From positions 8,804,001 through 8,868,000 of the forward strand of contig AP026543.1 in assembly GCA_026075535.2 (NCBI GenBank): a stretch of DNA of 64,000 nucleotides. Reading direction: 5' to 3'. This document shows, in pieces, positions 33,616 to 44,640 of the stretch (its first letter is position 1; each line of letters begins with the position of its first letter). The position numbers and the translations under genes were made by a program. The stretch is from Tricholoma matsutake. Lineage: Eukaryota > Basidiomycota > Agaricomycetes > Agaricales > Tricholomataceae. The notes beneath the pieces were generated by a model. It ran no database searches, was not told where the DNA came from, and saw only the letters and a program-made list of their open reading frames with translations.

Positions 33616-35256
33616 TGATGATACTCAACCCAGGAAAACCACCAAAACTGCCGATGAGGCAACCAATGATATTTGCACAAGTCAGAGGAAGTATGCGAGG
33701 CATTCTGAATGTTTGTGGTCTGACCAAAGGGAAGACAACTAGTTGGTACTAGTTGTAAAGGTAGTTCTATAAGAGAGGAAGGTGTTTGGTGCGGTCTGAT
33801 GGAGTATCAATCGATATTGAAGAGGATCAATGAGATCGATGGCAAACAATGTTTATCGTCAAGGGTCAATGTGTGAATTCTAAGGACTTTTTGGTGGATC
33901 AATAGTATATGAAGGTCATAGCCGATGGCTAGGAAGTGTTGGAGTGGTTACTAGTTCTAACAATAAGAGGATTGAAAGTCGATCGAGGACAACAATGGTC
34001 GCAGAGGTTTCTCGTCAATTGAGAAAACTTGTAGAAGTTTAGATTGTTTAGAGGATAGATCGGATTCTTAGAACTTTATATGAGGCAATATGTGAAGACG
34101 ATTTCTTGTTTTCCCAAGTAGATACTACAGAGTTTTATATGTTTTAAGAGAAACTTCCTAAAATGGTATAAGAAACATGTGTAAGAACATGAGGCAAAAG
34201 ATATGAGTTAAAATATGAGGCCAAAATGAGACTGGAATCCAAACAAGAAAAAGATATATCATATGATGAAGGAGTAATAAAGGGAAAGAACTAAAAGGAG
34301 ACTGTCCTTTGTGTATAAACTGTGCTAAGTGTCACAATAATCTGTCCAGTGGGTTCTGTACGTGATAGGGACTTGGAACAAGGCTGACCTAAGGTAGGGC
34401 TCATTCACATCCAACCACATCACATGGTTGAAGAGTAACAAGCTGTCACAAATTACCACTTCTCTAATTACTACTTCCCATAAGAGTTTCTCTCAAATGT
34501 AAAACCTAAAGTCAATAAAAAATTGTTTTATGAAGAAGCTCTAGGTGCTTGATCACTCAGTTTTAATGGAGGAGGAAAGTTATTAGAGTTGCAACGAGTG
34601 ATTTACAGGTATTGCTAAAAATGGGTATATGATTGATCTAAACCCAATAACTTCCCACCTCTTTGAAAATTAAATAATCGAGCACCTAGAACCTCTTTGG
34701 AACACAATTCTGCAGTGGTTTTAGGTTTTACATTTGAGAGAAATACTTACAAGAAACAGTAATTAGAGAAAGGTCATTGGTCACAATTTGTCACTCCTCA
34801 ACCACGTGATGTGGTTGGATGTGAATGAGCCCTACCTTACTATCAGCAGGTTTGAGCACGAGTTGGAATACTCCCTGGCACATGGTATTCCACCATTTAG
34901 ATAATGAATGCGGCACCCGATGTTGCTCGTAATTTCTCAATGTCGATCGATAACACTCGATGATGGTCGACGATGTTTGATTGTGGTCGCAGTTGTTCGA
35001 AGTTGATCGGGGATACTTGATGTTCATTTGGAAGGTTCTTAGGGCATTTCAAGGTAGTCCTAAGGTTGTGTGATGTGGTTTCTAAGTACAATCAATGTCG
35101 CTGGTGATGTTTTGATGTGGTCGATACAATATTGTGCTTGGTAGACTTGGTTGAGAGTGGTCATGCTGCTTCTGGGACATCGTAGGAGTTAGCTGATGTG
35201 ATTAGAATGTGGTTGTAATGGTGAATCAGCCTTTGAGCCAAGGAGACAACCTATCA
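33616..35256. mobile_element. LTR-like TCGA-family repeat R1 in copia
   Basis: Begins TGATGATACTCAACCC and ends ACAACCTATCA, with 4 bp flanks GCGG and GTGG. Removing it joins the copia codons AHGT and RLSRKLYMLN exactly. It shares both ends with R2 (56014-56623), and its centre matches 60290-60510 (reverse) and 14570-14720. TG...CA ends and no coding suggest a solo LTR of an unclassified element. It contains the MITE at 34392-34837. Confidence 0.7.
34392..34837. mobile_element. fold-back MITE, Tc1/mariner-like
   Basis: Starts AGGTAGGGCTCATTCACATC and ends GATGTGAATGAGCCCTACCT, with arms of roughly 150 bp that pair along most of their length. TA lies on both sides (34390-34391, 34838-34839). 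TA targets and no coding fit a Tc1/mariner MITE; the superfamily is inferred only from TA. Confidence 0.7.
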
Positions 35257-36242
35257 GTGGGTGCCATGAGCAATGAAAGCGCCAGAGGATTTGTCAGTGA
35301 CCCAACAGGCATCAGCATCAAAATGAGCAACAGCATTAGAGTCATCTGCAAGTGTGCCCACTGATATTAACCAAACTTCTGAGTTTGGGATGTAGAGAGC
35401 ATTATGTAAGATAATTGATGCACCCTGGGCTATTCTTAGCTGTATATCTCTGACACAAATGGCGGCAATAGATGAACTGCCAACACCTTTGACTGAACGA
35501 GGTGGAATGGGGCACAGGCTAAGAAAATCAGATCTGTTGGGGGATATATGGACTGTTGCCCCAGAGTCAATGATAAAGGAGAGATCATCCAAGGTAATAC
35601 ATGAGCGTTGAGTCTGGTTAAGGGGCTCCACAGTGAGAGCAATGTCATTGAGGGGTAAAGTATGGTGCTTCCAGTCAACAGTGGTAGTAGGCTCCTCCTC
35701 AACAGCAAGCCATCGGGCATGGGGGAAATTGTCACTAAGGGAATTGAGTAGAGCAATGCAGCAGAGGAGGTCAGCCTTTATGTCACCCATGGCAAAGGCA
35801 TGTTCTATTAATGCACAAATCTTTTCTGCTGTCTCAGGGAGTGGTGTGTCCTTTGTGCATTGAATGGAGAGTGCTTGTTGCAGAAGCTGAACCTGGCATA
35901 CTGGCCCTTCCTTCTGATGGCAGTCCTGAAGTTCCAATTGACCTCAGGGCCCTTCTTCATGTCCAGGAATTGTCATTCAGAGGAAGAAACACTGGACACA
36001 ATAAAAGCATATGTGAGGTGGGAATTTGCCCTCCAGTTGGCAAGTGCACAGAGCTCGGTAGGGGTGGGCTCAGGTATATCACCCATAACATACTCATAAA
36101 GGCTGTTTAGAGATAAAGCAATAATGATTTCCTCGCACCATTCTTGGTAATTAGATTTGAGTTTGTCGAGCTTCTCCCTGGTATATTGTACAGAAAGTTT
36201 GATAAGAGAAATGGATGGGGGGTCAATAGTATCGGTACCCAT

Positions 36243-36790
36243 GGTAGGAAATCAATGGTTAGTGGACGATGAATTGTCAAAGGGAGAATATGGAAACACG
36301 ATGGTAGACAAGCAGGGTTTGTGAAAGACAAAGGGCTGATCTGAGATGAAAGTGATCGGGGAAATGGATCAAAAAGATATGATGTAGTGGAACGTCGAGT
36401 GGCTAGGATACTTTTTTCTGTTGTTTAAAAATGATGGGAGTGGCCCATAACCTGTAGAAAGTGGATCCTAGTACAATCAAGATTGTTCTCAGTCTCTGTA
36501 TAAGTGACTTACATTAATGTGTACTGTACCTAGTACAATCAAGATCGTGCTGTAGGTACAGTAAGTATGGATTGATAAATAAGTAATTAATGAAGCTCAC
36601 CTCAGTCTCTGTATAAGTGACTGAGGTGGTAAAGTAACTACCAAACATATATATGTGTTCTGTGTAACAAAGGATGGGTATGAATAAAAACAAGACAAGG
36701 GGAAACTGTGCCATGGATTGACCATGCATATCAAAGGGAATGCTAAAAATAGCACACACATCAAACGCATCAAAAGCAAAACTCACGGTG
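36243..36790. other. upstream of copia gag; LTR not resolved
   Basis: This should hold the copia 5' LTR and primer site (minus strand). CCTAGTACAATCAAGAT and AGTCTCTGTATAAGTGAC each occur twice (36470-36555 and 36485-36630), a local duplication. No TG...CA boundary with a second copy could be fixed. Confidence 0.4.
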
Positions 36791-37680
36791 CAATCTCAAC
36801 ATATTTTACAAATTTTCCATATGTCAATGGGATGAAATTTCATTTCACAAAAGAATGAAATGTATGGGATGGTTTTAATCCAACAGGAAGGTATGAACTT
36901 CATCTGAAAGACAGGATGTTTTTGTATGTGATTTTCTGACATCTATGGGATGTTTTTAATCTAAAAGGGGAGTATGAATTTCAGCCATCCAATGTAAGGG
37001 CAAGACCCAGAAGATGAGGATATAGGGTGCACAAAGGCACAAAGAGGCCACAAAGGGCACAAAGAGTCTATAAAGACTATGTAATGACAGCTATAAAGCA
37101 GTAATACTGGGGAGATACTTAGATGTTGTTTTTTAGAGTACATCACTACTGCCAGCTGTCAGGCATAAGGCTGTAGGTAAACAATAATAAATAAAGATGA
37201 ATAGAGTAATGAATAAGAAAGGTTTCCATAGGATATGAACAGTAGATAGGGAATAATATACCTGGGGGAGTTCCCCTTACATCCAAGGGATGGTGCTCAT
37301 ATGTGCTACCTTACAAAAATTTCTTAACCTAATGGGATGAAATTTCATTTTACAAGGGGATGAGATACAGGGGATGATTTTAATCCAAGATGAGGGCATG
37401 GATTTTCAACCATCTAACATATGAACTTTCATCAAGTTTTTCAACAATTTATGGGATAGTATTTCCTGCCTCAAAGTGTGGATTACAGGGTGTGTTTTTC
37501 AGCCTGAGATAGAATGGAAATTTCATACCATTATGAGGTGCTTTTAGTAGATAATTTCTTCCATTAAAGATTAAATTGACTGTTTATATTTCATGCCCTA
37601 AAGAATGTTTTTTGCAGGGAATCTCTCAGATAATATTTCATACCACAAGAGGCTAAACTTCATCTTGTTTCCATCCATGC
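36791..37680. repeat. degenerate repeats with ATGAAATTTCAT words
   Basis: GGGATG(G)TTTTAATCCAA and ATGAAATTTCAT-type words recur about every 80 bp (36830, 36870, 36950, 37330, 37375, 37440). The same words flank the hairpin regions at 11.4-11.8 and 51.5-51.8 kb, so this is the flank of hairpin repeat copy c. Non-coding. Confidence 0.55.
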
Positions 37681-38830
37681 ATTGTGGAAGAGTTCAGTTA
37701 TCCCTACCTGCCCTCATGCAATCAGTCACATGACATATCTGTAGGCTTCGAGCTGGCTATACCTGACACTGCAACTTCATGTGTAATATCAACCAGGTTC
37801 TCACATTTTCATGCACATTTTCTTTCTCTTCCAACATTTGCAGTGGATGGCGCTGCCTCCCTCCCTACCACCTCTACCACTCACCACTTGCACCACCACC
37901 ACCACTCCCATGCCCACTCCTATGCCAGCAAGAGCCACCGCTGGACATCAATGAACCCTCTTGGATGCAACGCAGGCCCAAATGATGCTTGCATTGTTTG
38001 GGCCCTAGGTAAGTTTTCCTTTTCTCCATTCCTTGTTTTTATCAACTAACTAATGTATTTTGTTCATTTTTTAGGAGGTATACTACTGCCAGCAATGTGA
38101 GCCAATGTGATACACCCACAATGACAAGCCAGCAGGACCAGTGCAACCAGCACCCGCTCCTCACCTGTGAGTCACTACTCACAGCATGGATCATGGGTGC
38201 AGATGTACCAGGGTGAGTAGGAGATGGCGCCATCACAGTGGGGAACAGCCATGCCCACACCACCTGCCTCCAGCCTCATGAGCAACTGCTTGTGTGGTGG
38301 ATGGTGGGTGGAATGACAATGACAGACAGGACGATGGGGATGGCAAGAATGAGGGGACAGGGACAAGGGGGAAAGGATATGACCTCTTGGCAGGGAGGGG
38401 CAGCCACCACGATGGCGCCAACAATGACAACGAGGGGATGATGATGAATGAGACAACACCCACCACAGCCCTATGAGCCACTGCTTGTAGGGTGAAACAA
38501 CAACAACAACGATGATTAGGGGAGCACAACAACAATGACAACCAGCACCCCCTCAACTGCTGTGAGCAACTGCTTGCAGGGTGGACAGGGGGTGGGAGAC
38601 TGCAGGACCCACAGAGTGAGACCACACACAGCGACAGCAAGAGGACGATGAACCAGATGACAATGGGGCCAATGGGCCAATGAGGATGTGGGGGCCCATG
38701 ACAACCAGGAGGAGGAGAGGACAACAGGAGACCTGGACCAGATGGGAATGACAAAAAAAGGCCCAAAGTAAGTTTTTTTCTTTTCTTTTCTCATTTCATC
38801 AGGAAAACCACTTTTTGACACAAGCTTTCC
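37681..38830 (+). repeat. hairpin/intron repeat region, copy c
   Basis: A threonine/histidine-rich low-complexity stretch leads to hairpin 37975-38004 (GGCCCAAATGATG with CATTGTTTGGGCC, two G-U pairs). A 66 bp intron-like segment follows (38009-38074: CTAG|GTAAGT, AACTAAC, TTTTTTAG). The next part has dyads CCCTATGAGC/GCTTGTAGGG (38469-38492) and CTGTGAGCA/TGCTTGCAG (38560-38579), then GGCCCAAAGTAAGTTTTTTT at 38753. The local peptide CNAGPNDACIVWAL matches copy b. Open frames here are low-complexity and are not called as genes. Confidence 0.65.
38009..38074 (+). other. intron-like segment after hairpin
   Basis: GTAAGT donor directly after GGGCCCTAG, T-rich body, branch-like AACTAAC at 38044-38050, and acceptor TTTTTTAG. 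All signals match the spliceosomal introns of the genes in this window. Confidence 0.65.
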
Positions 38831-41640
38831 AAGGGTTAAAGGCTATTTCCCAGGACCCATCAAGTGCCCTGGAGTACCTTGTGATGCCCCATGATGCCCT
38901 GTGATGTCCTGTGCCATATGATATTATACTGTAATTGCACCTCTGAGCATTTCAACAATGTAATTTTTAAATCAATTTTATAACAATCTAACAGTAGATT
39001 ATATGACAGCAACTAAAAAATTACCCCTTTTGAAATACATGTGAGAGGTTGCTAGAATGAAAAAAAAAACTTAAGAATGATGGTGATGCAGCAGGAGACA
39101 GAGGTGGGGGATTCAGCAGCTGTGAACTGCACTTCTTCTGTTTTTTGGAGTTTTCTGACAAGAGAGAGGGCTCATGTTCATTGCCAGGGGCCTATGGACA
39201 TAGTCAGGCTTCTACCTTGAGGTCTCAGAATGAATGATTGGGACCTACAATGGTTTGCAATAGCATAAGTCTAGAATTTGAGCCAATTTCATCTTCCCCC
39301 ATGTTGGATCCATGCCTCAATTGAACAATATGATGAAAATGAGTGAGGCTATATACAAAAGATTAAAAATACAAATGTTACAAGATATCAGTGATGAAGG
39401 AGCAAATTGCATACATGAATCAACTCTGTGGTTGGAGATGAAATGTTTGTGTAAAGTTGAAGTGGAGCTATACTGATAATTCAAAAGGACAATCATGAAA
39501 TGAAAGGGGATTGTTGTCCAGAGTTGATTTCTGGGTGGAATCAATCTGGTGACTTGCAAATGTCCAGCTATCGACTGCAACGCAAATGATGCATGAAAAC
39601 CAGGGATGCAAGGTGGATTTCAGGGGCTGCTCATTGACTAGCATTGATGTTCTGCTTGGTGAAGGCATTGAGGTCTGTACCTCTCTATGTGCAACAAATG
39701 ATGGTGTCTAATATGGTGGGTGTGTGGGACATTGCATATGATGTGGCAGATGTGCAGGGCAGTTTGAGGTGTAAAACAGGGTCATTGGAATGAGCTTGGG
39801 GGTGCATGGAGGTATGGGCTCTGTAACCACTGTTAGGAATCCTGGAGCCAGCAGGGCTTTTCCATTGAGCAGCAGATGTGTTCTGATGAATGCATCTGTT
39901 TGCTGGGTGACAGTCTGACAGACTGTTATTGGACATCTGTTATGGCTTGGGTAGCCATCTCTGAGGTGGTAGTGGCTGTCTTGATGGCTCTACTCATATT
40001 TTTGGAGGTGGTCATGATGAAAATTGCTGGTGCTGGTAGGTGTGATGTGACAGTGGAGTGGGGACATTTAGTATGAGAAAGGAGGTGCTGGACACATTTC
40101 TGTGGCACTACAGGTTGGGTTGGGAGTGAGTGCCACCATTTAAGAGCAGCTGGAGGAGGGTACTCATGCTGGAAAACCATTCACAAGGTGGTTGTGGACA
40201 ACATTGGTGGCTGTGATGTGGCAGGTGACAGTGATGGTGACATGTCATTGTAGGGTGTTGTTTGCATAGCAGCATCAGCAGAGGAGGTGGAAGTAGTCTG
40301 GGTGCTGGAGTCTGTCATCAGCTCCATTTGTACACCCTCACTGATATTGGCCCTCGCCCACTTTTCTTGCTTCAGCCAGGGATTTATTTGCAGGAATATA
40401 TGAACAATATAAAACTTACTTTTTACATTGAAGAATGATAAACTAGTGTCAATGCGAGATTTTGAGTGGGACATGGCACTGTTGCAGCAACACATGTTGC
40501 TGCTCGGTTCAATAGGGTGTGCATAGAGGTTGTCTGTTCTCTTGAGTGTTCTCTTGAGTGTGAGTAACACATAGTCAAACTCATGAGGGCAACAAAAAGT
40601 TGAACCCCATGGGTGCCACTTGAAGTGAAGCTGGCAAAATTGATCAACATCTGGCAACATTTGAGTCTGGAAAGTGGTAGTATTAGTCAGTTCAATAGAA
40701 CAAGAAAGAAACTAAGAACCTTACTCAGGCCAAAATTCAAGTTGTAAGTATATGTCAATGTGCCCCATGGGGTGCAACCTTCCCACAGGGTGCTCACATG
40801 ACCTTTCATTGTTACTTTGAGGTTGAACTTCATATTCTAATTTAATCATGAGTTTTTTAGTGGAAAAAATGAATCAGTAAGGAAATGACTACCAAATTGA
40901 ATGCTCCAGGGTAATCTTGCATCAACTTGAATATGTAACCACCATGATTGAATTAAACTATTATTATTAAATTTGGCAATATGTGCCAGGACATTCACCT
41001 GACTATAGTTCATTTTCATGCTCAAGGAAATAAATACAAGATCATGAGAAATGAACCTCCTCTCAGTAAGAACTGCAAAATGCAAAAGAACAGTGAAGTA
41101 TGGGCCTCTTGTCTCATCGGTCCCTTTAAATGATATGTAAATAGATTAGAAATAAATACAAGATTATGAGAAATGAGGTGAAACTCATCAAGCTATGCCA
41201 TTACCCATGCTGTGACCACCTCTCAGCAAAAACTGCAAAAAGCAAAAGAACGGTGAAGCGCTGGCCTTTCATCTTATCAGGCCCTTTGAACAACATGTAA
41301 ACAGATTAGAAATAAATACAAGACCATGAGAAATGAGCTAAAACTTACCAAGCTGAGAAGTGAAAGACACAAAGTCAAACCCACCAGGGTGACACAAAGT
41401 CAGACCCATTGAGAAGTAAGTTACCAGGCTCAAATTCAAGTTGTAAATATAAGTCGATGTGCCCCATGGGGTGCAACATTCCCATGGGTTGTTCACATGA
41501 CCAATCATTGATTTCAAGTCATGCTGAGGTTGAACTTCATGTTTCACCACCACCTCTCCTTCCTCTGACCCATACCACCTCCCACTTCCATCAATAGCTG
41601 CTAACACCACTTCCACACTGCTCAGAATAGGAGGATGTCA
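38831..41640. other. unidentified; duplicated exon-like segments on minus strand
   Basis: No family recognised. Minus-strand frames at 40660-40181 (with HFKWHPWGSTFCCPHEFDYVLL) and 41616-41338 (with GLTLCHPGGFDFVSF) share a preceding segment, CTPWGTxTYxYNLN, at about 40790 and 41480 and look like diverged copies of one exon pair. ACAAGATTATGAGAAATGA-type words recur at 41035, 41157 and 41317. This may be a decayed transposon gene; nothing catalytic is visible. Confidence 0.4.
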
Positions 41641-41830
41641 ACAGTAAATGGCAACTGCATGGCTACAAAATTGCCACATCATGCATGTATCTGGACGTCG
41701 ACAGCATCTATTTGTGTTGAGGAGCCTCAACACAAAGTAAATTAAGTGTTTTCAATGTTATTTTCTTTCTTTTTCAGAAGCTTTGAGTGTTCTGATCAGG
41801 TGATTAGGGGTATTATTTCACAGACAACAA

Positions 41831-42526
41831 GGGCCCAAACAGTGCTTATCACTGTCTGGGTTCTAGGTGAGTTTTTTTTTCTTGTTTCCTTGCATTTTTT
41901 GTTAGTAACTAACTATGTTCATTTACATTTTAGGTTCTAAACATCTTTACAGCAGTCACCAAGCCTTGAAACCCAGACAAACCCTGGACAACAGTGATGC
42001 CAAACAATGGGATGGCAACAACATAAAAAGAGACATGAATGACAGATGAAGAACAGGCACAGGAGATAGAGACAGGGCTATATGACACAGAAAACAAAAA
42101 AAAGGCACAAGAGATGTTGGGTCTCTTGTGCCATAGGTAGGTCTTTTTTTTTCTTATCTGATTTTGTTTCTAGAGTACTGACTAATACAAATTTTAGGTC
42201 TTAATTCAGTGATGATGGCCTTACGACAGTGCCACTAAGAACACAAACACCAAAGCAATGGACAATGACTCTGCACCCACCACCACCACTACACAACAGA
42301 GCACCACCAGGACAATGATGATGATGAATAGACAAAAAAAGCAGTGCTGGGAGTGGATAATGAGGATGGGACAAGGCACAGGCAATGAGGAACACCAAAA
42401 AGGGCCCAAGAGACATTCTCAATGTCTCTTGGGCATAGGTAAGCTTTTTTTTGCCCATCTTATTTCTTTTTTGTAGGTAACTAAATTTTTAGGTATTAAC
42501 TACTGACTAGCAGTGATGGCAAAGAC
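41831..42526 (+). repeat. tandem hairpin-intron modules, copy d, left part
   Basis: Three modules in a row. Hairpins lie at 41831-41863, 42104-42132 (GGCACAAGAGA/TCTCTTGTGCC, perfect) and 42404-42434 (GCCCAAGAGACATT/AATGTCTCTTGGGC, perfect 14 bp stem, loop CTC plus flanking bases). Each is followed within 2-6 bases by TAG|GT and an intron-like segment: 41867-41933 (67 bp), 42137-42197 (61 bp) and 42439-42492 (54 bp), all ending TTTTAG. The segments between start alike (GTTCTAAAC, GTCTTAATTC, GTATTAACT, then CAGTGATGGC-type sequence). Gypsy G3 then interrupts the region at 42527; it resumes at 50275. Confidence 0.7.
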
Positions 42527-43220
42527 TGTCAAGAATTGTTCCTCACCTGATCGGAACCCGCATCCATCTGACTCTTTCCCGCACGTCGAACATGACTTTT
42601 GCCTATGCCTCCCGATTTCATTCCCGGCCACCTTGCACTGCCCACACTGCTGTGCACCAGGCCGCCTTGTACAGCATCCATGGCTGCCTATTGCAAATTC
42701 AACTACAGATTCCTGTGCGGCTCCCGCTAGATAATTTATCTACGCAGTCGAGACACTGCCACAGTCTTTGTTCCTGTTCCACATTATTCCAGACTACAGT
42801 ATTTAAGCTTAGTTAGTTTCGCCTTGTATTCCTCAGTTCGTATATCGACATAGACTCGACTTTAATCTGCCAATCAAAAACCTCCTTCTACTCCAAACCC
42901 CAGTCCTCTAAGAGTCTGAACTCTGTTCGACTCGACCTCCAGTCTCCCTCTGAAGTTCTAACCTCATCTGAACTTAACCTAAGTCCCTCCGTACTCCTTT
43001 CCGCATTTACCCGCACTTTTCCCATCCCTACCTCCAAACCTCCAACTTGAAATTAGGACACTGGACAAGGTAAAGGGCGCAGCTTCTTACAAGCTGAAGC
43101 CAAGTCCTTTCCGTTTTCCCCCCCCCCTGCCAAATCCGCAATGACCCAACAACCTTCCATAAATAACACCCTCAGTGTCCGATCGGATTCTGACAAACCC
43201 TCTAGGATCAGTTCTTAACA
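42527..43220 (+). repeat. G3 5' LTR (694 bp)
   Basis: TATTTAAG at 42800-42807 and the start-site word AGTTCGTATAT at 42835-42845, 35 nt later. The 3' copy is longer (712 bp), having an extra CCAAGGCTGC-type segment near 49722-49740. Differences are mostly C/T. Confidence 0.92.
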
Positions 43221-43222
43221 GT

Positions 43223-43233
43223 ATATACGAACT
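43223..43233 (+). promoter_or_regulatory. G3 self-complementary primer site
   Basis: ATATACGAACT, two bases after the LTR. It is the exact reverse complement of AGTTCGTATAT at 42835-42845, the predicted 5' end of the transcript. This matches Tf1-type self-priming, where the first 11 nt of the RNA fold back as primer. Confidence 0.78.
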
Positions 43234-43260
43234 CACACTTCACTCATCCATTTCCTCTCT

Positions 43261-44640
43261 ATGACCCCTACCGAGACCCACCAGCGCACAACAAGAAACT
43301 CCCAACGTGCCAGTACTATTCCAGGGATCTCTGCAATCCAGCGATCCACCCTTTCTGACCCTCAACCCACCACTACTTTTGGAGTGTCATCCAGACCCTC
43401 AAACATCTTCCAACAAATCGGCTCAGGAGCTCCCTCAATCAGTGCCAATCTCATGCCCTGCAACCTTCTGGCAACCCAGAAGGTTTTTGATCAAGAACTC
43501 CCCTTGAGTACATAGGGGGCATCAACCAGCCTGAACCCTTTGGGTTGGAAGATCCTGGTCTAGAGGATGGACCCCCCGGCGGACCCGACGACCCTAGTGG
43601 TCCTGACGGCCCTGGGGGTGACCCCGATCCCAATGATCCTGAGGATCAACCTCCCGTGGGGGAAAACCCTGACCCAGGGGATAGGTTCATAGATGTCCTT
43701 TACAACCTCTCGGAGAATATCTTCACCCTTCATCAGAATAACACACCCAAGACCGAAAAAATCAAAGTTTGCGACCCCGACACTTTTGACGGCGCCAATC
43801 CGAAGAAACTTAGAGACTTCTTAGTCTCCTGTAATCTTCATTTCCATGACTGTCCACATGTATTTTCCTCTAATGAGAAAAAGATCATATTCATCCTTTC
43901 TTATCTTAAGGGATCAGCTCTCAGTTGGTTTGAGCCTGGTCTGAATGACCCGACAGATTCCGCACACTGGATGTAGGACTACGAAGCTTTCCTCACCGAG
44001 CTGGAAAGTAACTTCGGTCCACATGACCCGGTCGGAGATGCAGAAAAAGCTCTCTCTGACTTAGCAATGAAGAAAGGTGGTCGTATCATGAAATATAATG
44101 TTGACTTCTGGGAATTAGCTTCTAGGGTCAACTGGAATGAAGCAGCCCTTCGTGACCGCTATTTCCACAGTCTTCTGCTCCAGCTTCGCATAGAAGTGCT
44201 CCGGGGTGGTAAACCCAATACTCTCGCAGAACTATGCTTGAAAGCGCAGGACAGCGATGACATCTACTGGATGCAAGAAGACGAATCCCATTTCGAAACA
44301 AAGAATTCCAGTAACATCACTAACTCTAGTCGGAAGGACTCTTCCAAAAGCCCTTCCCTGTCAACAAACCAAGCATCTTCAAACTCTGCCCATGGTAACA
44401 CCTCCAACCAGCAGTCTTCCATGACAAAGAACACTTCCTGGACAAGCCCAAGTTGTTCATCTCTGATAAGTTGGAGAAGAATGGCAAGCTTACTGGGGAG
44501 GAATGAGAACATCGCATGAGAGAACGACTTTGTCTCTACTGTGGTGAGGAAGGGCACGTAGCAGGAAACTGCCCGAAATCCAAAGCCGCAAAAGCCCATG
44601 CATCCACTGTCATTCCCAAGACTACGGACTCAGAAAAATA
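43261..44640 (+). pseudogene. G3 gag-like protein, broken
   Basis: Starts MTPTETHQRTTRNSQRAS. A frame change near 43495-43510 is needed to reach EYIGGINQPEPFGLEDPG. A Pro/Gly/Asp-rich linker is followed by the capsid region (CDPDTFDGANPKKLRDFL, ILSYLKGSALSWFEPGL, FLTELESNFGPHDP). A TAG stands where HWMQDYEAF is expected (about 43975). After a second frame change near 44460 a zinc knuckle CLYCGEEGHVAGNC appears (about 44530). So the fold order is normal but the frame is cut three times. Confidence 0.85.

Larger units (their letters stand above)
29944..36242 (-). pseudogene. Ty1/copia element gag-pol, broken by several insertions
   Basis: Minus-strand order: gag opening MGTDTIDPPSISLIKLSVQY at 36242; protease with FIIDSGATVHISPNRSDF (about 35580); GAG-pre-integrase HRHLGHVNYQALWDMAKKG with CDSCVLGKQ (33540-33410); integrase core IVDDYTSFPW and TDNGELKSLEMESWL (33260-33090); reverse transcriptase with KEMGVYKLIPWSKVPPG, FRGHEQIYGRDYTKTTSPTA, LQCGLYSMKQ and the catalytic VHIDDYLAI (about 30660); and an RNase H-side WNAAIQLVQYLKGTRDLKL end. 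Integrase before RT marks it as copia. Inserts are the SINE-like piece (30085-30340), hAT TP2 (31517-32388) and LTR-like R1 (33616-35256). Stops include TAG for tryptophan at about 33535. The end beyond KGTRDLKL and both LTRs are not identified. Confidence 0.88.

Noticed and set aside
37975..38012. Helitron 3' end (hairpin then CTAG)
   Set aside because: GGGCCCTAG looks like hairpin plus CTRR, but the following base is always G of an intron donor rather than the T of a Helitron target, and no TC 5' end or Rep/helicase was seen.
38233..38766. 177-codon minus-strand frame rich in Ser/Pro/His
   Set aside because: It is the complement of low-complexity GGATGG/GACAAC repeat sequence in the hairpin region, with no start context or domain.
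42404..42460. Hairpin followed by T-run read as a rho-independent terminator
   Set aside because: The genome is fungal, and the T-run lies inside an intron-like segment after a GTAAG donor; the same order recurs many times without genes upstream.
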